The notes under the pieces were generated by a model. It ran no database searches. It was not told the DNA's origin and saw nothing but the letters and a program-made list of their open reading frames with translations. A stretch of 64,000 bases of DNA, from NCBI RefSeq assembly GCF_027913215.1, contig NZ_CP115784.1, positions 2,737,501-2,801,500 of the forward strand. Direction: 5' to 3'. A program made the translations under genes and the position numbers. The DNA is from Paracoccus aerodenitrificans (GTDB taxonomy: Bacteria; Pseudomonadota; Alphaproteobacteria; Rhodobacterales; Rhodobacteraceae). Shown piece after piece: positions 11,043 to 19,679 of the stretch (positions are counted from its first letter, which is position 1; each line of letters opens with the position of its first letter).

Positions 11043-11711
11043 ATGAACAGACCTGGACGCGCTTTTCTTGCAGGATTTCGCGGCGCGGTTTTCGATCTGG
11101 ATGGAACTCTGGTCGATAGCGAACCCGCCTGGACAAAGGCCAAACGCATCGTTGCGGATCGTCACCATCGCCCGGTTACAACAGAACAACTGGTGGCAAG
11201 CGAAGGCCGCAGCATGGACAGGCTGATCGCCGAAGTCTTCGCGCCGGACACTGCCGACGCCGCGCAATCGATCAAGGAAGCGATCTTCGCAGAGGCCGAA
11301 AACTGGTTGCCTCAACTGCGAAAGCCCATCCCCGGCGCCGCAGATTTTCTCAGAGAGCTTCACGGTTTCGGTCTGGCGGTCGCCCTGTGCTCTTCCTCAC
11401 CGGCATACCTGATCGTCGATGCATTACGCCAGATCGGTGTGGCCGATATCGTCGAGGTGGTTATGTCTGCCGATCCCCTGCCCCGACCCAAACCCGACCC
11501 GATGCCATATATTGTCACCGCCAAGCGTCTCGGTTTTCCGCCCGATCAACTGATCGCCTTCGAAGATTCGGTCCCCGGCGCACGTTCCGCCAAAGATGCC
11601 GGCCTGTTCACTGTTGCCATAGGTCGGCAAGCCACGTCGCCCGAGTTGGCATTCGCCGATCTTCACGCGACAAGCTATGCAGAGCTGCAGGATATGCTGG
11701 GTCTGCCATGA
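11043..11711 (+). CDS. HAD-superfamily phosphatase / beta-phosphoglucomutase-like
   Basis: The 222-residue protein shows the HAD signatures: motif I DLDGTLVDSEPA with the nucleophilic Asp near residue 18, motif II SSSPAY, motif III lysine in RPKPDPMPY, and motif IV FEDSVPGARSA. The helical cap of subfamily I follows motif I. This pattern fits small sugar-phosphate phosphatases or beta-phosphoglucomutase relatives. It follows the membrane protein by 30 bases and converges on the second TRAP operon. The substrate is not predictable. Confidence 0.88.
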   Translation: MNRPGRAFLAGFRGAVFDLDGTLVDSEPAWTKAKRIVADRHHRPVTTEQLVASEGRSMDRLIAEVFAPDTADAAQSIKEAIFAEAENWLPQLRKPIPGAADFLRELHGFGLAVALCSSSPAYLIVDALRQIGVADIVEVVMSADPLPRPKPDPMPYIVTAKRLGFPPDQLIAFEDSVPGARSAKDAGLFTVAIGRQATSPELAFADLHATSYAELQDMLGLP

Positions 11712-11740
11712 ACCTGCATCGGCCAGTCCAGCCTCTCCCT

Positions 11741-13063
11741 CTACATCCCAAGCACTCTCGGCAACCACAGCGAGATCGCCGGAATATAGGTCACCAGCAT
11801 CAGGAAGGTCAGCGCGGTCAGCAGCCAGGGTACAGCGGCTTTGCTGACCTCTGTAAGACCCAGCCGTGATATCGCCGATCCGACATAGAGATTCAGCCCC
11901 ACCGGCGGCGTACAGAGTCCGATCTCCATATTAACCACCATCATGATTCCGAAATGCACCGGATCCACGCCCAGCTTGACAGCGACCGGATAGAGGATCG
12001 GGGCCATGATCAGCACAATCGCGGATGGCTCCATCACCATGCCGATAAACAGCAGCATGATGTTCACCACCAGCAGGAAGCCAATTTTTCCGAACCCCTG
12101 ATCGACGATCCAGGCGGACAGGCTTTGCGGGATCTGCTCTGAGGTGAGGATAAAGGCGAACATCACTGCATTGGTGATGATATACAGCAGCATCGCCGAC
12201 ATGGCGGCAGATGACAGCAACACGCGCGGCACGTCGCGCAGCTTGATATCCTTATAGACCCAGACCGCGATGATGAACGCATAGACGGCGCTGACGGCGG
12301 CGGCCTCGGTCGGGGTGAAGAACCCGCCATAGATACCGCCCATGATGATCACGATCAGCAGCAGGCCCCAGACCGATTCACGGAATGCGGACCAGCGCTC
12401 GCGCCAGCTTGCCTTCTCCATGCGCGGATAATCATTCGCCCGCGCACGCCAATAGGTCGTGCCGCCCAGCATCGCCGCCAGAAGCAGGCCCGGAATCACA
12501 CCGGCCATGAAAAGCGTGCCGATAGAGGCCGACATCACCGGCTCACCCTCGGGTCCGGTAACGACCATGCCCGTCGTGGCAACCGAATACATCACCAGCA
12601 CGATGGAAGGCGGGATCAGGATACCCAGCCCACCAGAGGTGGCAATCGAGCCGACGCCGAATTGCGGCGGATAACCCTGCTTGACCATCGCCGGGATCAG
12701 GATCGAGCCGACCGCCATCACGGTTGCCGGAGATGAGCCGGAAATGGCAGCGAACAGCGCACAGGCCAGTACCGCTGCCATCCCCATGCCACCATACCAG
12801 TGACCGACCATAGAGGTCGCAAAACGGATCATCCGTCGCGCCACCCCGCCATGAGTCAGGAAATTACCCGCGAGGATGAAGAAGGGGATCGCCATGATCT
12901 CGAATTTCTCGATCCCGGTGAACAGTTTCAGCGCGATACTGTCCAGCGGGATATCGGTAAATGCGAACAGGAACGAGAAAACCGTAAGCCCAAGCGCAAT
13001 CGAAACCGGCATCCCGGTAATCAGAAGCACGGCAAGGATTACGAAAATAATCAGCGCGGTCAT
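11741..13063 (-). CDS. dctM: TRAP transporter large permease, DctM type (second system)
   Basis: The 440-residue membrane protein has about twelve hydrophobic segments and the DctM marks ATSGGLGILIPPSIVL and LCTPPVGLNLYVG. Its start overlaps the stop of the upstream small subunit gene by four bases (ATGA), so the two are coupled. It is clearly different in sequence from the permease at 6313-7602 and is closer in length to the 2,3-diketogulonate/uronate-type members, although that is only an impression. Confidence 0.92.
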   Translation of the reverse strand: MTALIIFVILAVLLITGMPVSIALGLTVFSFLFAFTDIPLDSIALKLFTGIEKFEIMAIPFFILAGNFLTHGGVARRMIRFATSMVGHWYGGMGMAAVLACALFAAISGSSPATVMAVGSILIPAMVKQGYPPQFGVGSIATSGGLGILIPPSIVLVMYSVATTGMVVTGPEGEPVMSASIGTLFMAGVIPGLLLAAMLGGTTYWRARANDYPRMEKASWRERWSAFRESVWGLLLIVIIMGGIYGGFFTPTEAAAVSAVYAFIIAVWVYKDIKLRDVPRVLLSSAAMSAMLLYIITNAVMFAFILTSEQIPQSLSAWIVDQGFGKIGFLLVVNIMLLFIGMVMEPSAIVLIMAPILYPVAVKLGVDPVHFGIMMVVNMEIGLCTPPVGLNLYVGSAISRLGLTEVSKAAVPWLLTALTFLMLVTYIPAISLWLPRVLGM

Positions 13064-13692
13064 GCCTTGCCCTCCGCCGCAGCTTCAGCTTCGTCCTCAA
13101 CGCCCTCGACAGTGTCGAAGCTGTGATGAGCGATCTCACCTGTGCGCAGGAACATCCATAATGCCTGAACGAAGCGGAAGCACATCAGCGCAGATCCAAG
13201 AGGAACGGCGAGATAGACAATCCACATCTTGATTTCGAGATCCGGGGAAACCTGCCCGTTGCGGTAAACCTCATGGACGAAATCAAAGCCGATCCAAGCC
13301 ACGATAAAGGTGAAGATGATCCCGCCCGACATCGCAATCGTGGTGATGATGGTCTTCGCCGTACCTTCCAGCCGCTCTGACAATATATCGACGCCGACAT
13401 GAATGCCGATCCGGACGCCATAGGCCGCGCCGAACTTGGCCATCCAGACGAACAGATAAATACAGGCCTCCTGAGCCCAGAGAAGATTCAGTCGACGAAG
13501 AAACGAGTAGAAATCACGCGAGCCGGTGCTCAGCCACTCGATCCCCCAGCCACGGCTCGCCCGGACAAGATCGGCGGTCAGATCAAGCGCATAACGCTGC
13601 GTGACCGCTACGAATATCAGGATCGTCGCTGCCGCCATCAGCAGAACGATAAAGGTCTCCTCGAACCTGTCCAGGAAACGCAACATTCCCAC
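13060..13692 (-). CDS. dctQ: TRAP transporter small permease, DctQ type (second system)
   Basis: The 210-residue protein has four membrane helices, an extended insertion after the first helix, and the segment GAAYGVRIGIHVGVDIL typical of DctQ. A GGGAGGTGGGA ribosome site precedes the ATG. It is the first gene of a two-gene unit with dctM. No binding protein gene lies beside it; the 13693-14031 stretch upstream holds no recognisable gene, and then comes a GntR regulator. Confidence 0.88.
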   Translation of the reverse strand: MGMLRFLDRFEETFIVLLMAAATILIFVAVTQRYALDLTADLVRASRGWGIEWLSTGSRDFYSFLRRLNLLWAQEACIYLFVWMAKFGAAYGVRIGIHVGVDILSERLEGTAKTIITTIAMSGGIIFTFIVAWIGFDFVHEVYRNGQVSPDLEIKMWIVYLAVPLGSALMCFRFVQALWMFLRTGEIAHHSFDTVEGVEDEAEAAAEGKA

Positions 13693-14031
13693 CTCCCGTT
13701 TCTTTTTGACCGGCGCATATATCCGGTTTCATTAGCCCTAGGGGGTCTCCCGCGCCGGTCGAACAGGTCAGCCCCATGATCGCGCAAGTTAACACAACCA
13801 CCTCCCTGGCTATCCCTGACGGCACGAACAAGCCCCGAACCAGCCGGATCCTTGCTGGCAGCATAACATTCTTATGACGATTTTTCGCTGCTGCCTATGT
13901 CACAAATCATCATCGCCGCAATTGCATAAGCCTATGGCACCAGACTGCTTTCAGCTATGGCCCAGCAAGCTGCGACTGAAACGGTATCGTCCGTTCCATC
14001 TTGAGATCAGGGTATGTAGAAAATACCGGCG

Positions 14032-14733
14032 TCAGGCCGCAGGTTCAGGCCTACGGCGTTCAAACAGCCGCTCGCGTGATCCAAGAAGATGCTCACGCAT
14101 ACGCCGACGCGCAGTTTCGCTGTCACCATCCCGGATAGCCTCGAAAATCTGCGTATGCTCGGCAAGAATGCGCACAAGACCATGTGTCTCGCGCTTGGCC
14201 GAAGCGCCGTGGAACTTCATGCCAGCGGCGATATGATCCTTCAGCGCCCCAAGCGCGGTCGAGAAATAGCTGTTTTCGCTGGCCAATGCCACGGCAAGAT
14301 GAAACTGGAAATCCGCGTCATCGCGATGGATCTGCCGGTTGGTGGCGTCGCGCATTAGTTCAAGCGCTGATGTGATCTCTGCCAGACTTTCTGCGGTCTG
14401 ACGCTCTGCCGCACGAGCAGCCGACTCAGGCTCTATGGTTAAACGAAACTCATAGCAAGCAAGCAGGTCGGCGACATTTTCCAGCATGCCGAATCCCAGA
14501 GGGTTTCTGAGCCCCTGCGTGCGCACAAAACTTCCGGCGCCCTGCCTTGAATAGATCAGCCCGCGTTCGCGCAGCCGCCGGAGTGCCTCGCGCACGATCG
14601 GGCGGGACACCTCGAACTCGGCGGCGAGTTCGTGTTCTGTCGGCAGCCGTTCATCGTCCGCATAGGCGCCCGACTTGATGGATTGCTCAAGCCGCTCGAA
14701 AACGACATCTGCTAAACTGCGACGCGGGATCAT
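14032..14733 (-). CDS. GntR-family (FadR/FCD) transcriptional regulator
   Basis: The 233-residue protein has a winged helix-turn-helix at its N-terminus (ERLPTEHELAAEFEVSRPIV, about residues 28-47) and a C-terminal all-helical FCD effector domain. The metal-binding pattern is visible as the Asp in DADFQFHLAV and histidines in AEHTQIFEAI and MREHLLG. Such regulators control uptake and use of sugar acids and hexuronates. It is on the same strand, upstream of the second TRAP permease pair, and probably regulates it. Confidence 0.9.
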   Translation of the reverse strand: MIPRRSLADVVFERLEQSIKSGAYADDERLPTEHELAAEFEVSRPIVREALRRLRERGLIYSRQGAGSFVRTQGLRNPLGFGMLENVADLLACYEFRLTIEPESAARAAERQTAESLAEITSALELMRDATNRQIHRDDADFQFHLAVALASENSYFSTALGALKDHIAAGMKFHGASAKRETHGLVRILAEHTQIFEAIRDGDSETARRRMREHLLGSRERLFERRRPEPAA

Positions 14734-14746
14734 CTGGCTACCTTCG

Positions 14747-14989
14747 TTACGCTTGACTCGTTAGAATATTATCTAATTGTAACAATGTTTTAAGCACCTT
14801 GAAAACACCCGAGTTCAGTGAGATGTTGCTGTTGTCAGCAACCGACTTCATGAGGTCGCGACAGCACTTAATGACGCATCGCCCGAAGAACTGCCAATCG
14901 CACTGCCGGAGCGGCGGCGGCTTCTTGCCGTAAGATGACGTTGACGTAGCGATGACTGCCGCCAACGCCGTAGCTGCGGCAATCTTCAT
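14747..14989 (-). CDS. possible small secreted protein
   Basis: The 80-residue frame opens with a signal-peptide-like stretch (MKIAAATALAAVIATSTSSYG). A short proline-lysine segment follows, then a region with four cysteines (near residues 30-45) and no further membrane helix. An AGGAAAACGAG sequence precedes the ATG at a usable distance. There is no recognisable family. It lies between the GntR gene and a gene-poor stretch, on the same strand as both neighbours. Chance opening of a frame is a real alternative. Confidence 0.35.
   Translation of the reverse strand: MKIAAATALAAVIATSTSSYGKKPPPLRQCDWQFFGRCVIKCCRDLMKSVADNSNISLNSGVFKVLKTLLQLDNILTSQA
14761..14786. promoter_or_regulatory. palindromes upstream of the GntR gene, possible operator
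   Basis: Two inverted repeats overlap just before the regulator gene: TTAGAATATTATCTAA (14761-14776, arms TTAGA and TCTAA) and the perfect ATTGTAACAAT (14776-14786). The second has the TTGT-N-ACAA spacing seen in FadR-type GntR sites. They lie in a short AT-rich patch within GC-rich DNA. An autoregulatory site is plausible but not proven. Confidence 0.4.
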
Positions 14990-15459
14990 CTCGTTTTCCT
15001 GAGATCGACAGGCCGGTTTCGTGCCGGATCCGGTAGCCTCAAGGGCGAAAGAAAAATGGATTTACAAGTTTTTAACAATACCCAAATATGGCGAAAAATC
15101 CGATTTTCCGACGAGATCGTGAACAGTTTAGGCACATTTCCGCACATCCTCCGTACAGTTCGACCGCTCAGAATCACCCGTTGCGCAAGTGCTCGGAGAG
15201 CCGATCCTGAGTGACGCCCCTCCCCGGGAGCAACAGTAGATCGGACAAACCCTGCAAAAGAGCCGGTACTCGAATGACCAGCACTGATCGCAGAGCAACG
15301 CCCTGCCGTCGATCGCATCTTCATCATGCCCTGATGGTTATTTCCATGCCGAACATGACCGACACGCCAGGCTCAAGTCAATTAAGTGACTGAAAGTATG
15401 GTTAATTATTGATTAATAAAAATCAAATACTATAAGAAAACTGCACGAAAAACCATCAG
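14990..15459. other. gene-poor stretch
   Basis: No frame here has a convincing start, composition or family resemblance. The part from 15380 to 15450 is AT-rich and may hold promoter or terminator elements for the flanking genes, but I see no defined site. Confidence 0.5.
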
Positions 15460-15918
15460 TCAGATGATTTGATCGCCAAGAAGCACAGCAACACGTTTGC
15501 GGAAATGTGGCACGGCCCGGGGGTGAATTATAAACTCTCTGACCGGCATAAGCTGCCAGTACTGGCCCTCATCTCCGAAACGGATATTCTCGATATCAGT
15601 GCCACTGAGCCTGCCCGTATAGAAGACCGAAACGAGATCTGGATCTAAAGGACTGCGAAACGCCGTCCGCGATTCGAGTCGATCCGGCGACAGCGTTAAC
15701 CCGAACTCTTCCTGCAACTCACGTAATGCGCATTCTTCGGGCGTTTCGTCGCCTTCTCTGCCTCCTCCGGGCAGATCACAGTGGGCCGGCTAAGGAATAT
15801 GATCGAAATCATCGCGCAGATAAACCAGCACAGCATCGTCGATGGTCAGTATCAGCTTGGCCGCGGCAAAATCGTCTCCTTCAGCCCAGAATACCGGCGT
15901 CGTCAGGGGATCGCTCAC
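15460..15918 (-). pseudogene. Nudix hydrolase gene with an in-frame amber codon
   Basis: Reading from GTG at 15918, the frame gives an N-terminal beta strand region. The full Nudix box is then present (GGREGDETPEECALREL followed by QEEFGL), matching Gx5Ex7REUxEExGU. A TAG at 15790-15792 interrupts the frame about 12 residues before the box, where family members usually have tryptophan (HIPWP...). One G-to-A change (TGG to TAG) would explain it. The GTG overlaps the stop of the upstream amidohydrolase gene as GTGA. Either the gene is recently dead or the base call is wrong. Confidence 0.8.
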
Positions 15919-16790
15919 TCGGCAGCGACCTTAACGATGCTTTGATCCGGGCGAAGCCGGGCGATCCGGGTCAGGACATGACCGAGCCGTGCAGCGAAGG
16001 CATCGAACTGCCGAGACGGCTCGGTGCGGGTCTCATCAAGATACAGGGCGCGGTCGATTTCCACCTGGAGCACATGCACACCCTGCGAGGGGCGGCCATA
16101 TGCGTTGGCGACATAAGCACCGGAAAACGGAGCATTGAACCGCAATCTGAAATCCGCCTGACGGAACAGATGACCGACATTCTCGCGAAGCTGCGCCCCG
16201 CAACTGACGCCGTGCCGGTCACCGATAACGACCTCGGGAAGCGGCGGCACCATGTGACTGACCGCTTCATGCGGCATCGAGTGCATGTCAATGATGATCG
16301 CCCAGCCGAAACGAGACATGGCCTGCTCGACCAACTCGCGCAAAGCGGCGTGATAAGGTCGCCAATAGGTGTCGATCCGGCGCTTGGCCTCGGCCATAGG
16401 AATAGGTGCGTTCCGGATCGGCCTGGCACCGGACACGACCCGGGGAATGACACCCAGCCCGGCATGTGCACGCGGCGTCGTCGGCCGGTGCGGACCGCAC
16501 TGAACGGCTTCGGGATCAAGCTCGGATGTACCCCGGTTCAGATCCACGATGCTGCGCGGCACCCGCGAGGCAAGCGTCACCGCGCCCGCGTCCAGCACAG
16601 GTTCTATCAGCCGGTCGATAAACGCGTCCTCGCTTGACCGCAGCGCGGCGACATCAAGGCGGGATTCCTGCAAAAACCAGTCAGGAAATTCACGGCCCGA
16701 ATGCGGCGAACAGAAAATGACGCCGCTTTCCCAGACCTGCGGCTGCCGCAGTATATAGCCGTGAGAATCCATCATTGGTGCCAAATCCAT
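15915..16790 (-). CDS. N-formylglutamate amidohydrolase family protein
   Basis: The roughly 291-residue protein carries the family motifs CSPHSGREFP near its N-terminus, DLNRG, and IIDMHSMP, which supply the zinc ligands and active site of N-formylglutamate deformylase (HutG-like) enzymes. These hydrolyse N-formylglutamate to glutamate and formate in histidine catabolism. No hut genes are nearby, so the real substrate may differ. The start is uncertain: an ATG at 16790 is used, but 16775 or 16772 would also fit and none has a strong ribosome site. It is coupled to the Nudix gene. Confidence 0.85.
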   Translation of the reverse strand: MDLAPMMDSHGYILRQPQVWESGVIFCSPHSGREFPDWFLQESRLDVAALRSSEDAFIDRLIEPVLDAGAVTLASRVPRSIVDLNRGTSELDPEAVQCGPHRPTTPRAHAGLGVIPRVVSGARPIRNAPIPMAEAKRRIDTYWRPYHAALRELVEQAMSRFGWAIIIDMHSMPHEAVSHMVPPLPEVVIGDRHGVSCGAQLRENVGHLFRQADFRLRFNAPFSGAYVANAYGRPSQGVHVLQVEIDRALYLDETRTEPSRQFDAFAARLGHVLTRIARLRPDQSIVKVAAE

Positions 16791-16951
16791 AAATTGCTTC
16801 GGTTTGCGCACCGAGGCGGCATAACTCAATACCACGCTTATAGCGTCGCATATTTCTGTCGCCAACTGCCTTGAAACCCCAAAGCAGTGCCTATATAGAC
16901 CCCCGAACCGACGCGAATCTGCGCCCCGTCCGGGCCGAATCGCACGGGAAC

Positions 16952-17026
16952 GGGCGGTTAGCTCAGCGGTAGAGCACTACGTTGACATCGTAGTGGCCAC
17001 TGGTTCGATCCCAGTACCGCCCACCA
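16952..17026 (+). tRNA. tRNA-Val (GAC)
   Basis: A full cloverleaf can be drawn: acceptor stem GGGCGGT with ACCGCCC, D-arm with AGCTCAGCGGTAGAGC, anticodon stem CTACG with CGTAG around loop TTGACAT (anticodon GAC), and T-arm CTGGTTCGATCCCAG. The CCA end is encoded. Confidence 0.97.
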
Positions 17027-17105
17027 TTTTCGCGCCCCCGGACATGGGCCGGGGGTATTTCAGTTTCAAGGCGCTTGGCTGAGCGCCGCGATGAGGAGAA
17101 GGCCG

Positions 17106-17231
17106 ATGAAGGTTCGTAACTCGCTCCGCTCGCTCAAGAGCCGCCACCGGGATTGCCAGGTGGTGCGCCGCAAGGGCCGGATCTACGTTATCAATAAGAC
17201 CAACCGCCGCTTCAAAGCCCGTCAGGGTTAA
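17106..17231 (+). CDS. rpmJ: 50S ribosomal protein L36 (41-residue form)
   Basis: This 41-codon gene starts [18 protein letters not shown] and ends NRRFKARQG, which is the L36 pattern. Only one of the four zinc-binding cysteines of the classical form remains, so this is the zinc-independent (YkgO-like) type common in alphaproteobacteria. An AGGAGAAGG ribosome site precedes the ATG. It follows tRNA-Val by 79 bases and has its own terminator. Confidence 0.95.
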   Translation: MKVRNSLRSLKSRHRDCQVVRRKGRIYVINKTNRRFKARQG

Positions 17232-17269
17232 TTGCGACGGACACGGCCCGAAAGGGTCAAAAACTGAGG

Positions 17270-17297
17270 CCCGCCCCGGAGACGAGGCGGGTTTTTT
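17270..17297 (+). terminator. intrinsic terminator of rpmJ
   Basis: CCCGCC (17270-17275) pairs with GGCGGG (17286-17291) around a ten-base loop, followed by six T. This is a classical rho-independent terminator 38 bases after the rpmJ stop. Confidence 0.9.
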
Positions 17298-17530
17298 GGT
17301 TTGAAGGCGGGCGATTGGCGTTGAGTGCAAAGCCTTCGCTCAGCTACCCGCGCCATCGCGACCGGCAGGCAGAGCGTAAATGCAGAAGACGTTGGCAAAA
17401 ACCAACACCCGGAAGCGTCCGCAATGCGGACCCGACAGAGCTTCGGTCAGGGCGCAGGCAATTTCATCGATATTTCTGCCCATCTGACGTTAGAACGCCC
17501 GCTTCGGCCCATATTTCCTATGCTGAACGC

Positions 17531-18517
17531 TCAGACCGGAAACCCGCTCGCCAGACGAAGGCCGCCGACCTCTATGCTGCGCCAGTTGACCATCGGCCCG
17601 GTCAGCAATTTCCCGACCACAGGATGCGCCTTGTCCAGCACGCCGAGATGAACCAGAAGCGCCGTGATCGCAGCCTCGGATGCGCGCGTTCCGCCATCTT
17701 CGATCTTTACCGCCACCCCAAGCTTGCGATCGGGAATAATCGCAATGAACACAGCCTCCGCGCCGGTTTTAACGGCGACGCGACCACCCATTGCCCGCAT
17801 CAACTCTGTGCAGGCACGACCCTCATCCGCGACAAGCTCCGGATAGGTGCACATCGCCTGCACCAACCTGGACATGGCCTGTCCACGCGTATCCTCTTTC
17901 GGTTGAGCGAAAGCAGCCATTGCCCGGGCCAGTCCGGTAATCGAGCCGGCGAAATTCGGCGCAGAGCAACCATCTATCCCGACACCGGCCGGCTCTTCGC
18001 CGGTAACCTCGGCAGTAACCGACCGAATCGCCTGCTGGAGCGGGTGATCCAGCTCGACATATTCCGGCCCGGCCTTTTCATGCCGCACCCAGGACAAGAA
18101 CCCCGCATGTTTTCCGGAACAGTTATTGTGCAGTTGACTGGGCGCATGATCGCCGCAGGTCAGCAGCCGGTTTTCGTCCTTGTTCCACGGCATGTGACAG
18201 CCGCAGCGTAGATCGGTCTCGGAAAGCCCCATGCCCTCAAGCCAGGAGCGGACCTTTCCGACATGCAAGGCCGCTCCGCTATGTGAGGCACAGGACAGGG
18301 CAAGCTGCTCGGCCCCCAGCCCGGCAGCATCCGCCGCACCTGATTCGACCAGCGGCAGAGCCTGAATGATCTTGCACGAAGAACGAGGAAAGATGATCGC
18401 CGACGGATCCCCCCATGCCTCGACAATGCCCCGCCCGTCATGGATGACTGCATGCCCTCGATGGACGCCTTCACGCAGCCCACCGCGCCAAATTTCGATC
18501 AGTTCCGCCGCCGGCAT
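17531..18517 (-). CDS. asparaginase (type II-like, Rhizobium AnsA-related family)
   Basis: The 328-residue protein belongs to the asparaginase family unrelated to the E. coli enzymes. It contains the conserved segments PRSSCKIIQALP, ALSCASHSG, HNNCSGKHAGFL and GVDGCSAP-like IGIDGCSAPNF. The Ser-Cys-Lys and cysteine-rich stretches supply the catalytic and metal sites. It converts asparagine to aspartate and ammonia. The ATG at 18517 follows a GAGGAAG site and matches the family start MPAAELIEIWRGG; upstream ATGs would add an unlike tail. It is monocistronic. Confidence 0.9.
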   Translation of the reverse strand: MPAAELIEIWRGGLREGVHRGHAVIHDGRGIVEAWGDPSAIIFPRSSCKIIQALPLVESGAADAAGLGAEQLALSCASHSGAALHVGKVRSWLEGMGLSETDLRCGCHMPWNKDENRLLTCGDHAPSQLHNNCSGKHAGFLSWVRHEKAGPEYVELDHPLQQAIRSVTAEVTGEEPAGVGIDGCSAPNFAGSITGLARAMAAFAQPKEDTRGQAMSRLVQAMCTYPELVADEGRACTELMRAMGGRVAVKTGAEAVFIAIIPDRKLGVAVKIEDGGTRASEAAITALLVHLGVLDKAHPVVGKLLTGPMVNWRSIEVGGLRLASGFPV

Positions 18518-18663
18518 GTTTCTGCTTCCTCTCATTTTCCTGACAAATACGCGATTTCCTGCCGAATGGGCTTTTTTCGCGCCTGTATTTGGCGTTATCT
18601 TGACGGCAGAACGTAGCAAAGGCCACAGGCATCGTTAAGAACGCTATCGGCAGGAGGCAGAAG

Positions 18664-19188
18664 ATGAACATGAATACGCTGCGCGGCGCTGCCGCAATTC
18701 TGGCAGTTGCAGCCGGTTTTTCCGGGGCCGCCCAGGCACAGGATTCCACCAACGTCGTCGCAACCGAGGGCGACTGGACAGTATTCGCCGGCAGCAGCCC
18801 CCGCGAATGCTGGGCGGTCTCTCCGCCCAAATCCACCGTTAACACCAAGGACGGCCAGACAGTGGAAGTCCAGCGGGGCGACATCCGCCTTTATGTTGCC
18901 TATCGTCCCGGCTCAGCCGGAGAGGTCAGCTTCACCGGCGGATATCCTTTCAACCCCGGCTCGACAGTTTCGGTCAATATCGGCGGGCAGGGTTTCGACC
19001 TGTTCACGGAAGGCGAAAACGCCTGGACCGGCTCTTCCGCAGAGGACGCACGTCTGATTGCCGCCCTCCGCGCAGGTGCAGAGGCAACCGTCACCGGCAT
19101 GTCGTCTCGCGGAACCCGAACAGTCGACACGTTCAGCCTGTCGGGCATCACCGCCGCGACCAATGCCGCCAAGGCGCAGTGCCAGTAA
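18664..19188 (+). CDS. IalB-like periplasmic protein (invasion-associated locus B family)
   Basis: The 174-residue product has a Sec signal (cleavage after AAQA, about residue 24). The IalB-type body follows, with WTVFAGSSPRECWAVSPPK and RGDIRLYVAYRPG. Two cysteines are placed as in that family (one central, one in the C-terminal KAQCQ), suggesting a disulfide. A GGAGG site lies six bases before the ATG. These envelope proteins are common in alphaproteobacteria and their biochemical role is unknown. Confidence 0.8.
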   Translation: MNMNTLRGAAAILAVAAGFSGAAQAQDSTNVVATEGDWTVFAGSSPRECWAVSPPKSTVNTKDGQTVEVQRGDIRLYVAYRPGSAGEVSFTGGYPFNPGSTVSVNIGGQGFDLFTEGENAWTGSSAEDARLIAALRAGAEATVTGMSSRGTRTVDTFSLSGITAATNAAKAQCQ

Positions 19189-19232
19189 TACCGACCCTGG
19201 GGTGACCCGTCTGAGCCGGTTATCAAAGCTTT

Positions 19233-19269
19233 CATGACAGCCAGTTGTGTTTTCCATCTGGCTGTCATG
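19233..19269 (+). terminator. perfect 12-bp hairpin after the IalB-like gene
   Basis: CATGACAGCCAG (19233-19244) pairs exactly with CTGGCTGTCATG (19258-19269) around a 13-base loop, 44 bases after the stop codon. An A-run follows instead of a T-run, so it may stop transcription weakly or protect the 3' end. Confidence 0.5.
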
Positions 19270-19444
19270 TGAAAAAATATCAGGCTCGGCCTGTGATCAT
19301 CTCAAGCTGGTGGTTCTAGTGATCAATTCGACGCTAATGCCAGTCGGTCACACCTTAATGATCAGCACCACCCGCTCACTCTGCAAAGCATCATCAGCAT
19401 TTTCCGCTTGAGATTGCCCGCTTGCCACTGCTAAACGCGTCGAC

Positions 19445-19534
19445 GGAGACGTGGCCGAGCGGTCGAAGGCACACCCCTGCTAAGGGTGCATACCGGAAAC
19501 GGTATCGAGGGTTCGAATCCCTTCGTCTCCGCCA
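19445..19534 (+). tRNA. tRNA-Ser (GCU)
   Basis: A long-variable-arm tRNA with acceptor GGAGACG/CGTCTCC, anticodon stem CACCC/GGGTG around CTGCTAA (anticodon GCT), a variable stem TACCG/CGGTA, and T-arm GGGTTCGAATCCC. GCCA ends it. The DNA directly downstream is foreign in character, so the 3' end is a likely integration site. Confidence 0.97.
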
Positions 19535-19679
19535 CTATGCATTGATTTCATTAGGCAAATTGGTGCTCAGTTCATACTACCCATGAACTACCCATGCGAC
19601 GTTCAGGGCTTTGAGGCGCTGTTTCACCCTGTCTGTTGCGGTATGAATGCCGCGATAGACGACGTAGAAAGTGCGTAAC

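Noticed and set aside
15726..16637. Long plus-strand open frame opposite the amidohydrolase gene
   Set aside because: It is the antisense shadow of the gene with the clear catalytic motifs; its protein is arginine/histidine/proline-rich and unlike any family.
16977..17330. Minus-strand frame over tRNA-Val and rpmJ
   Set aside because: It covers a tRNA and a ribosomal protein gene and only resembles a frequently misannotated product of such regions.
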